From GWB2-37-7 sp049684915 (GTDB lineage: Bacteria; Bacillota; Clostridia; Lutisporales; Lutisporaceae): a stretch of 23,520 nt of DNA. A program made the translations under genes and the position numbers. Shown in pieces: positions 8,644 through 14,449 of this stretch; position 1 is the stretch's first letter, and every line of letters starts with the position of its first letter. The DNA is taken from contig JBAVGO010000157.1 of assembly GCA_049684915.1 (NCBI GenBank), positions 1 through 23,520 on the forward strand. The letters run 5' to 3'. Under the pieces are notes generated by a model. The model had not been told where the DNA came from. It was given only the letters and a program-made list of their open reading frames with translations, and did no database searches.

Positions 8644-9927
8644 TTATTCTACCTCCTTTTTAAAACATACCCCTGTTCTGCAATAGCCATTTATGTGTTC
8701 CATGTATTCTTCGTTAAAGTATTTTAATGTGGAGGTAATGACTGTTGGAGCAGCCTGACCTAAACCACAGAGAGATGCTTTGCCCATAAGTGAAGAGATG
8801 CTGCATATTAATTCCAAATCTCTTGTTGACCCCTGTCCTTTTGTTATCCTATCAATAATAGTTATTATGTGTCTAATTCCTTCTCTGCATGGAGTGCATT
8901 TGCCACAGGACTCATGCTTGAAGAATTCTAATATATTTTTTATAAAATCCAGTATGCAAACTGATTCATCAGCAATAAGTACCGCTCCAGAACCCAACCC
9001 ATAACCTATTTGTTTAAACTCATCAAAATCAAGCTTTAAATCCAAAAGGCTTTCAGGTAGACATGGTCCAGACGAACCACCTAATTGAATGAATTTTAAT
9101 TTCTTATTATTTTCAACACCACCGCAGAGGTCATATATTATTTCTCTTAAGCTTGTTCCGAACTCTACTTCAAAAACTCCCTTATTTACTATATTTCCAC
9201 AAACTGAAACTAACTTAGTACCACTGCTGCTTTCAGTTCCAAATCTTTTAAATTCTTCAGCACCACTTGAAATAATCAGGGGTATATTGAATAATGTTTC
9301 CACATTATTTACCAGTGTAGGTTTTCCCCATAAACCATTTACAGGAGGGTAAGGCGGTTTAAATCTTGATCTTCCGGGATTGCCTTCAATTGATTCTATC
9401 AATGCTGTTTCTTCTCCACAGACATAGGCACCTGCACCGGACCTTATTTCTATATCAAAATTAAAGTTATGACCTAATATATTTGAACCTAAATAACCTT
9501 CACTTTTCAACAGCTCAACAGCCTTTTTTAATAATTCCCATGACTTTGAATATTCTCCTCTTATATATATATATCCCTTTTGAGCTTCAACTGCATATGC
9601 TGCTATTATCATGCCCTCCAGTAACTGCAAGGGGCATCCGTCTATTAGTACCTTATCCTTAAAGGTTCCAGGTTCTCCCTCATCGGCATTGCAGATAATA
9701 TATTTTTCACTTGCTTTCTCAGAAGCAACTAATTGCCATTTAAGCCCTGTAGGGAAGGAAGCACCTCCTCTGCCTTTGAGATTAGAGTCTTTAACCACAT
9801 CTATTATTTCAACAGGAGACATGGAAAAAAGTGCTTTTTCAAGGCCTGCAAAGCCTCCGTTATCCTTATACTCTTTTATAGATAGAGGATTTATTTTACC
9901 ACATAATCGTGAAACAAAGCTTTTCAA
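8644..9927 (-). CDS. hndC: NuoF-like flavoprotein subunit of NAD(P)-linked hydrogenase (HndC/HydB type, short form)
   Basis: This 427-residue FMN/NAD(H)-binding subunit is homologous to the complex I 51-kDa subunit. It exchanges electrons between NAD(P)(H) and the hydrogenase chain. Nucleotide-binding motifs are LKGRGGASFPTGLKW (about 50-65), the FMN-binding CNADEGEPGTFKD, and GAGAYVCGEETALIESIEG. The [4Fe-4S] ligands are Cys341, 344 and 347 (CGKCTPC) and Cys387 (CGLGQ). The protein ends right after the CRTGVC element. The 2x[4Fe-4S] ferredoxin tail and the N-terminal thioredoxin-like domain of long HydB/HndC proteins are absent. The latter is encoded separately at 10419-10775. The start is TTG 9927, immediately after the preceding TAA, with AAGGAGGT 7 nt upstream. 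The short form bears on whether the enzyme can bifurcate electrons. Confidence 0.92.
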   Translation of the reverse strand: MKSFVSRLCGKINPLSIKEYKDNGGFAGLEKALFSMSPVEIIDVVKDSNLKGRGGASFPTGLKWQLVASEKASEKYIICNADEGEPGTFKDKVLIDGCPLQLLEGMIIAAYAVEAQKGYIYIRGEYSKSWELLKKAVELLKSEGYLGSNILGHNFNFDIEIRSGAGAYVCGEETALIESIEGNPGRSRFKPPYPPVNGLWGKPTLVNNVETLFNIPLIISSGAEEFKRFGTESSSGTKLVSVCGNIVNKGVFEVEFGTSLREIIYDLCGGVENNKKLKFIQLGGSSGPCLPESLLDLKLDFDEFKQIGYGLGSGAVLIADESVCILDFIKNILEFFKHESCGKCTPCREGIRHIITIIDRITKGQGSTRDLELICSISSLMGKASLCGLGQAAPTVITSTLKYFNEEYMEHINGYCRTGVCFKKEVE

Positions 9928-10401
9928 TTATATTACCTCCTTGCTCAGAGATTCAACGATTTTTGCAACCTTTTCATTAGTCAGGTTTCCGTATATTTCA
10001 TCATTTATTTTTATAGCAGGTGCAATATTACAAGCTCCAAAGCAGCTTGTATATTCAATAGAAAACAATCCATCAGGTGTCATCTCTCCAACCTTGATAT
10101 TCAACAATTCTTCTAATCCCTTAAGAATTTGCGACGAATTTTTTACATAGCAGGGACCACTGTTACAAATCTCGATTACATATTTCCCTTTCTTTTTCGT
10201 AGAAAGCATGGAATAAAACGAAGCTACTCCATATACTTTACTAAGAGGTATATCTAGGAATCTTGCTATCATATTCAATTGTTCTTCACTAATATAGTGT
10301 TCTTTTGATTGGGCTTGAACTGCTATGAGTATCTCAATTAGCTTATCTTGTGTACTACCTATATTTTGGATGATACTTGTGATGCTTGCTTTTTCTTCCA
10401 T
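9928..10401 (-). CDS. hndA: NuoE-like [2Fe-2S] thioredoxin-fold subunit of hydrogenase (HndA/HydC type)
   Basis: This 157-residue subunit of the complex I 24-kDa family relays electrons next to the flavin subunit. It has an N-terminal helical bundle (EEQLNMIARFLDIPLSKVYG), then a thioredoxin-like [2Fe-2S] domain with Cys79/Cys84 (CNSGPC) and Cys120/Cys124 (CFGAC). An upstream in-frame ATG at 10419 overlaps the previous stop but has only AAAAAATA before it. The first six codons from that ATG encode GGGGGAAGGGA, which looks like the ribosome binding site of the ATG at 10401. I therefore chose 10401. The stop adjoins the TTG of the next gene, consistent with translational coupling in a four-gene operon. 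Confidence 0.92.
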   Translation of the reverse strand: MEEKASITSIIQNIGSTQDKLIEILIAVQAQSKEHYISEEQLNMIARFLDIPLSKVYGVASFYSMLSTKKKGKYVIEICNSGPCYVKNSSQILKGLEELLNIKVGEMTPDGLFSIEYTSCFGACNIAPAIKINDEIYGNLTNEKVAKIVESLSKEVI

Positions 10402-10418
10402 ATCCCTTCCCCCTAACA

Positions 10419-10775
10419 TTATTTTTTAAGCAGGTATTCTTCAACAGGTTTTCCCAGTTGAGAATGTGACAGAATAATGATCATGGCCTTTTTTTCATCT
10501 ACAAGCTCATAAGAGTATTTGCTTCCGTCAGGCATATAGACATCTACCAAAGGCTCCTTTGTACAAATTCCAAGACATCCAGTAGTTTCAATGATTACAT
10601 TGTCAATGCTTGAATATTTTAGAGTTTCCTGCATGGACTTTAATACCTCATTGGCACCTACACCAATACTACAAGATGTATAGCATACAAGGACTCTTAT
10701 CTTCCCTTTTCTTTTGTTATTTATTCTTTCTTCAGCGGCCTTCCGGAGTTGTTCATAGGTTAGTCTTTCTGCCAT
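10419..10775 (-). CDS. hndB: HndB-like thioredoxin-fold [2Fe-2S] protein of hydrogenase operon
   Basis: This 118-residue protein is the first gene of the hydrogenase operon. A short basic N-terminal helix (residues 1-25) precedes a thioredoxin-like [2Fe-2S] ferredoxin domain with Cys31/Cys35 (CYTSC) and Cys67/Cys71 (CLGIC). This resembles Desulfovibrio HndB and the N-terminal domain of long HydB/HndC subunits. Having it as a free subunit explains why the neighbouring NuoF-like protein is short. ATG 10775 is preceded by AAAGGAGGG. Its TAA shares a base with a weak ATG of the next frame. A sigma-54 promoter lies about 35-55 bp upstream. Order here is B-A-C-D rather than the A-B-C-D of Desulfovibrio hnd. 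Confidence 0.85.
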   Translation of the reverse strand: MAERLTYEQLRKAAEERINNKRKGKIRVLVCYTSCSIGVGANEVLKSMQETLKYSSIDNVIIETTGCLGICTKEPLVDVYMPDGSKYSYELVDEKKAMIIILSHSQLGKPVEEYLLKK

Positions 10776-10810
10776 ACAAAGCCCTCCTTTTTTTGTTTGT
10801 ACTTATATGT

Positions 10811-10830
10811 AGAGCAACAATCATGCCAAA
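10811..10830 (-). promoter_or_regulatory. Sigma-54 (-24/-12) promoter of the hydrogenase operon
   Basis: The minus strand reads TTTGGCATGATTGTTGCTCT. The GG (10827-10826) and GC (10815-10814) dinucleotides are separated by exactly 10 bp, and the flanks match the sigma-54 consensus TGGCAYRNNNNTTGCW. The expected transcript start is near 10802, giving a leader of about 25 nt with the AAAGGAGGG site. The upstream neighbour encodes a sigma-54 activator, which strengthens the call. Confidence 0.9.
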
Positions 10831-10855
10831 CAAACTATCTACCGTACAAAAAAAT

Positions 10856-10871
10856 AATCCGTGCATGGATT
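10856..10871. promoter_or_regulatory. Candidate activator-binding palindrome upstream of the sigma-54 promoter
   Basis: AATCCGTGCATGGATT is a near-palindrome (14 of 16 positions symmetric), centred about 62 bp upstream of the predicted start. It is the clearest dyad in the short interval between the promoter and the regulator's terminator, so it could be an enhancer site for the Fis-type HTH. A single copy and the close spacing make this tentative. Confidence 0.3.
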
Positions 10872-10931
10872 CCCTGAAAACTCAAAGGATGAGATAAAAC
10901 TATCAGAAAAACTCCGATTCAACTTAATATT

Positions 10932-10967
10932 AAAAAGGGAAGCGATATCAAAATCGCTTCCCTTTTT
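10932..10967 (-). terminator. Rho-independent terminator of the hydrogenase regulator gene
   Basis: A perfect 15-bp inverted repeat, AAAAAGGGAAGCGAT / ATCGCTTCCCTTTTT, has a 6-nt loop and GC-rich centre. On the minus strand the stem ends in TTTTTA. It sits 15 bp after the regulator's stop codon and insulates the hydrogenase promoter from read-through. A/T runs on both sides would also let it work on the plus strand. Confidence 0.9.
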
Positions 10968-11003
10968 AATGCACTACTGCATTTAATCATGCAGCAGTGC
11001 ATT
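10968..11003 (-). repeat. Second hairpin, overlapping the regulator stop codon
   Basis: AATGCACTACTGCAT (10968-10982) and ATGCAGCAGTGCATT (10989-11003) form a 15-bp stem with one mismatch and a 6-nt loop that contains the TAA stop. It lies immediately before the terminator at 10932-10967, making a double-hairpin end that may stabilise the mRNA 3' end. Confidence 0.7.
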
Positions 11004-13628
11004 GCTTTTTATATATTTATGAACTTTTCTTATAACAGTGGATTGGTTGACTCCTAGTATCTCAGCCATCTCATAACTATTTTTGGTTTTTTTGTAGGTT
11101 CGTTCAATAAGCATTTTCTCCAGTATTTCTTGAGCTTCTTTTAATGGCATAAGCCCATCAACTTTAATCTTGTCATCTACATCTGTATTACTTTCAAATA
11201 TAAATTGGGGCAGATCACAGACATCAATAATGTCATTGGAAGTTGTAACTATAAGTCTTTCTATCAAGTTTTCCAACTCTCTCACATTCCCTGGCCAGTT
11301 GTAATCTTCTAGCACCTGTTCTACAGAAATGGATATTTCCTTATTGCAGCAATATTTATTGTTATAGATTTTAATAAAATGATGGCACAGAGAAAGTATA
11401 TCTGCTTTTCTTCTTCTAAGAGGTGGAATCTCTATTGGAACTACATTTAATCTATAGTATAAATCAGCCCTAAAGCTTCTGTCTAAAACCATTTTTTGAA
11501 TATCCCTATTGGTTGCTGTTATGATTCTAACATCTATGTTTACTTCTGATGTGCCTCCAAGCCTCATCAGTTTCCTTTCCTGTAATACCCTTAACAGTTT
11601 CGCCTGTAGCATTAAAGGCAAATCCCCAATTTCATCAAGAAAGAGTGTTCCTTTATCAGCAAGCTCAATTAGTCCTTGTTTTCCATTTTTTTGTGCCCCA
11701 GTAAATGCTCCTGTTTCATAGCCAAACAATTCAGATTCTATCAAATTTTCTGGGATTGCACTACAGTTAATTGTGATTAAGGGTTTGTGACTTCGCTTGC
11801 TTAGTCTATGGATGAATTTTGCGATTACTTCCTTTCCGACACCAGACTCCCCAAGCAGCAACACAGTAGAGTCAACTCCTGCAACATTGCTTGCGATTTG
11901 AAGCACATTTCCCAATTCTATGCTGTTTGCAATAATATTTTCATTTGTTACTTTAAAAGTGTTAATAACTTTATTTTCCTGTGGATAGAATTTTTGCAGC
12001 ATCATTTCTTCAATATTCTTTTTAAGCTTATAAAGCTCATCTATATCTCTTATGTTTGTAACTACCATCTTTATGCTGCCTTCATCGTCAAATATAGGTG
12101 TTCCAGTTGCTAAAAATTTTTTTCCGTTTTTAGAGTTCTGTATGAATGAAATTCTTCTTTTTTCTTTTAATGCAAGCATTGTGGCTGAAGGAAAGATTAT
12201 GGCCATATCTTCCATCTCTTGAACTTGTTTGCCCTTACCTATCTTATCAATTCCTATCATTTCAGTCCATGAGCTGTTGCTCATTAATATTTCTCCATCC
12301 CCATTTGTTACAACTATTCCATCATAGGAAGACTCAATAGTTGCCTCCAATTTATCTTTAAGGTGGAGGATTTCTTTATGCTTTTCATTCAGGGACTCAT
12401 ACAGCTTTGTCTTTTTGGACAGTAGGTAGGGTAAACACATGTCCACCTCAGCTATGCCATGTATTACAGCTATAGCTTTATTTCTGCATGTACTATATCC
12501 ACATGCACCACAATTGAGTTCGTCTTCTTCTGTGTATTTGTCTGTCATATGGAGAATGTTTTGTATTTCATCCTCGGAGGGCATGGAAAGTATGGTTCTT
12601 CTATTTACAAAGGTTCTGGATAAATCAACAGCTGTCTTTAAATCCATTTTTTCAATAGGTCTGTTTGCATAAAAATCATAAATGATATTGATTTTTTCAT
12701 AATGATTTATTTCCGTACTCATTTTAGGTCCTTCAATGCATCCACTGCACATCAGCATATCTAAAAGTTTTACTGACGTTTTTTTGTTTGCTAGGTAATC
12801 CAACATTTGATTCCACTCTTTTTCTTCATGTATGGAGATATACTGATTCACATCTGATTTGTTTTGAAAATTCAGATTTTCTAGTAAACCAGAGGGGAGT
12901 GCAAATAGTCGTCCGTTTTGGCTGGAAAAACCATCAAAATTACCTTCAGAGGATGTACTTAAATCTATTTCACTTTGTATAAGTATTTCTTTTATCTCTT
13001 CAAAGGTTAATACAAAATCTATTATATTTTTAAACTGTGACTCCATTGCTTCAGCTTTTTTCGCAATACAAGGTCCTATGAAAATAAGCTTTATATCCTC
13101 ATCTTTATATCTTTCCCTGATTATCATTGCTGTAGCAATCATAGGAGAAACAAAGGGCAGTAAAAATTCTATCAATTCAGGATAATGTTTTTCTATCAGA
13201 GCAACAAATGCTGGACAGGCTGTGCTCATATATGTATTATCATTATGCTCATTAATGAATTCCTCAATTTTCTTACTTAATACTTCCGCTCCTAAAGCAA
13301 CCTCCCATACTTCAAAGAACCCTAGCCGTTTAAGTCCACCTATTACTTTCCCATATGAATGGGGGTAAAAACTGGTTATAAAGGAAGGGGCAAGACAGGC
13401 AATGACTTTTTTATTGCTTTTTAGTATATCAACGACCTCAGACTTATTATTAACTATTATTTTAGCATTTTGGGGACAGCTCTTTACACATTTTCCACAA
13501 CTTATACATCTTGAATGCACTATACTTGCTTGTCCATTACTGATTTGTACTGCTTTTACTGGACAATTTCTTACACAACTATAACACTGTTTACATTTAT
13601 TTTGTGCTACATCAATTATATTTATAAT
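10983..13628 (-). CDS. Sigma-54-dependent regulator with ferredoxin, hydrogenase-like, Fe-S, PAS and AAA+ domains
   Basis: This probable H2/redox-sensing activator is 881 residues from the ATT at 13628. Two [4Fe-4S] motifs come first, Cys12/15/18/22 and Cys41/44/47/51. An iron-hydrogenase large-subunit-like domain (about 70-330) follows, with altered H-cluster loops: TACPAF (Cys138), GPCIAKK (Cys187) and CSGCIEG (Cys294/297). A CGACGYSTC Fe-S domain has Cys373, 376, 381 and 398. A PAS domain follows (about 425-530). The sigma-54 AAA+ domain has Walker A GESGVGKE (593-600), GAFTGA (640-645) and LFLDE (662-666). A Fis-type HTH ends the protein (about 848-875). The first recognisable start, GTG 13520, would cut between the two ferredoxin motifs. 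The frame stays open upstream to an AGGTGA site with correct spacing to ATT 13628. It lies upstream of the hydrogenase operon and its sigma-54 promoter, so it is the likely activator. Confidence 0.9.
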   Translation of the reverse strand: MINIIDVAQNKCKQCYSCVRNCPVKAVQISNGQASIVHSRCISCGKCVKSCPQNAKIIVNNKSEVVDILKSNKKVIACLAPSFITSFYPHSYGKVIGGLKRLGFFEVWEVALGAEVLSKKIEEFINEHNDNTYMSTACPAFVALIEKHYPELIEFLLPFVSPMIATAMIIRERYKDEDIKLIFIGPCIAKKAEAMESQFKNIIDFVLTFEEIKEILIQSEIDLSTSSEGNFDGFSSQNGRLFALPSGLLENLNFQNKSDVNQYISIHEEKEWNQMLDYLANKKTSVKLLDMLMCSGCIEGPKMSTEINHYEKINIIYDFYANRPIEKMDLKTAVDLSRTFVNRRTILSMPSEDEIQNILHMTDKYTEEDELNCGACGYSTCRNKAIAVIHGIAEVDMCLPYLLSKKTKLYESLNEKHKEILHLKDKLEATIESSYDGIVVTNGDGEILMSNSSWTEMIGIDKIGKGKQVQEMEDMAIIFPSATMLALKEKRRISFIQNSKNGKKFLATGTPIFDDEGSIKMVVTNIRDIDELYKLKKNIEEMMLQKFYPQENKVINTFKVTNENIIANSIELGNVLQIASNVAGVDSTVLLLGESGVGKEVIAKFIHRLSKRSHKPLITINCSAIPENLIESELFGYETGAFTGAQKNGKQGLIELADKGTLFLDEIGDLPLMLQAKLLRVLQERKLMRLGGTSEVNIDVRIITATNRDIQKMVLDRSFRADLYYRLNVVPIEIPPLRRRKADILSLCHHFIKIYNNKYCCNKEISISVEQVLEDYNWPGNVRELENLIERLIVTTSNDIIDVCDLPQFIFESNTDVDDKIKVDGLMPLKEAQEILEKMLIERTYKKTKNSYEMAEILGVNQSTVIRKVHKYIKSNALLHD

Positions 13629-13634
13629 GGCACA

Positions 13635-13640
13635 TCACCT
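13635..13640 (-). promoter_or_regulatory. Ribosome binding site that decides the ATT start of the regulator
   Basis: AGGTGA on the minus strand lies 6 nt before ATT at 13628-13626. Its TGA is also the in-frame stop that bounds the reading frame, so the coding region cannot start further upstream. No ATG, GTG or TTG occurs in this frame between here and GTG 13520. Confidence 0.7.
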
Positions 13641-13714
13641 CTTTTTGAGTGTATATAAATCAATATATGATTGTGGAAAACGAAATATAATAAGAATGGA
13701 CAAATTATATAATA

Positions 13715-13775
13715 AATAAGTGCCAAACCTCGGAGTATTCGGTTTTAATCGATACTTCGAGGTTTGGCACTTATT
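13715..13775 (-). terminator. Long inverted repeat, probable terminator after the first STAS-like gene
   Basis: AATAAGTGCCAAACCTCG (13715-13732) continues into a near-perfect arm that pairs with 13750-13775 over about 25 bp, with one mismatch, one bulge and an 8-9 nt loop. On the minus strand it lies 26 bp after the 13801 stop and is followed by TTATTTATTATATAATTT. It separates that gene from the regulator. Confidence 0.75.
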
Positions 13776-13800
13776 ATTTGCAGATTAATACTGGTAGATA

Positions 13801-14190
13801 CTAGAAGCCTTGTGATTTGAGCCACTTATCAGCGTCCTCAAAATTATCAAATGGTTCTGGTTCAAGACCTATGTTTTTTGTGCTTCGATTTAAATGCATC
13901 TTTACAATTGCACTTTCTACTATGATTGCTCCACCAACAAGTCCATTCTTAATATACAATGTCATGTTCTTATTAAGTTCATCCGCAATAGTAGATGTTT
14001 TATAGGTTCTTACATCACTACATTTTGCCCATTTTTTATTTTTCAGTGCTGGGATAACCTTTGTAACATAATCTTGGTGATATCTTTGAATATCTTCGAG
14101 ATTCCAAAATCCCTCTATTTTCTCAAACACAACACCTCTTTGAGTATTTACTTCCATTTCGTATTTTCCACTTACATCCTTAATTAACAA
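13801..14190 (-). CDS. STAS/SpoIIAA-like small protein A
   Basis: This soluble protein of 129 residues has no signal peptide or membrane segment. Its pattern is beta-strand (VVFEKIEGFWNLEDIQRY), helix, strand with a charged loop (KWAKCSDVRTY), helix, then a C-terminal FDNFEDADKWLKSQGF. This resembles STAS-like/SpoIIAA-like proteins, in which the last helix follows a Phe-x-(ST/N)-x-E-x-A-x-x-W/Y-L motif. The protein at 15451-15789 has the same architecture and ending. The start is TTG 14190 with TAGGAGG 8 nt upstream; that TAG also ends a possible 16-codon leader ORF. It is divergent from the KAS III gene across a promoter-rich spacer. Function is not known; a protein-protein switch role is an inference from the fold. 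Confidence 0.7.
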   Translation of the reverse strand: MLIKDVSGKYEMEVNTQRGVVFEKIEGFWNLEDIQRYHQDYVTKVIPALKNKKWAKCSDVRTYKTSTIADELNKNMTLYIKNGLVGGAIIVESAIVKMHLNRSTKNIGLEPEPFDNFEDADKWLKSQGF

Positions 14191-14202
14191 CTTTACTACC
14201 TC

Positions 14203-14253
14203 CTATATAATATTTATTATGTTTATAATTACTATTTCTACAATATGTCTCAT
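14203..14253 (-). CDS. Possible 16-residue leader ORF upstream of STAS-like gene A
   Basis: An ATG at 14253 follows AAAAGGAGG with a short 3-nt gap and opens a 16-codon frame (MRHIVEIVIINIINII). Its TAG stop is part of the TAGGAGG binding site of the next gene. Seven or eight codons are isoleucine, though AT-rich DNA favours that by chance. It may couple translation to the downstream TTG start. No attenuator hairpin is seen between them. Confidence 0.3.
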   Translation of the reverse strand: MRHIVEIVIINIINII

Positions 14254-14293
14254 AATCCTCCTTTTTTATATAAATTTTGATAAATAATGAATT

Positions 14294-14322
14294 TCGACAT
14301 TAATGAGTAAAATATATATTAT
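14294..14322 (+). promoter_or_regulatory. Sigma-A promoter P1 of the KAS III operon
   Basis: TCGACA (14294-14299), 17-bp spacer, TATTAT (14317-14322). Five of six consensus bases match in each box. It is the outermost of the three tandem promoters and the weakest by consensus. Confidence 0.55.
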
Positions 14323-14323
14323 T

Positions 14324-14352
14324 TTAACATATATAGGATACATACATATAAT
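14324..14352 (+). promoter_or_regulatory. Sigma-A promoter P2 of the KAS III operon
   Basis: TTAACA (14324-14329), 17-bp spacer, TATAAT (14347-14352). It matches five of six in the -35 and six of six in the -10, and starts 2 bp after the -10 of P1. Confidence 0.7.
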
Positions 14353-14353
14353 T

Positions 14354-14382
14354 TTGACATGAATAGACATAATATATATAAT
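14354..14382 (+). promoter_or_regulatory. Sigma-A promoter P3 of the KAS III operon (full consensus)
   Basis: TTGACA (14354-14359), 17-bp spacer, TATAAT (14377-14382) is a perfect consensus promoter. The predicted start near 14389 gives a leader of about 60 nt before ATG 14450. It should be constitutively strong unless repressed. Confidence 0.85.
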
Positions 14383-14449
14383 TAAGATAGATTGTATATT
14401 AATGTAATATGCTCTAGAATTTACAATCAAAATGAAGGAGGGTTTGTTT

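Larger units (their letters stand above)
14291..14380 (+). repeat. Three tandem 30-bp direct repeats, each carrying a promoter
   Basis: Units start at 14291, 14321 and 14351 and share the pattern ATTTYRACAT then an AT-rich stretch ending in TATA. Units 1 and 3 are most alike (about 22 of 30 positions). A fourth unit at 14381 has decayed beyond promoter use. The phase places each -10 box across the junction with the next unit. Confidence 0.85.

Noticed and set aside
13764..13782. Sigma-54-like TGGCAC...TTGCA on the plus strand, pointing towards the KAS III locus
   Set aside because: The GG and GC are 12 bp apart rather than 10, and the boxes fall in the arm of a long terminator-like hairpin with no plus-strand gene directly downstream.
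14291..14410. CRISPR-like array from the 30-bp periodic repeats
   Set aside because: The units are contiguous with no unique spacers, imperfect, and carry promoter boxes; no cas genes are present.
14432..14449. Longer KAS III start at ATG 14432
   Set aside because: The codons between 14432 and 14450 encode the GAAGGAGGG ribosome site of the second ATG, and no binding site precedes the first.
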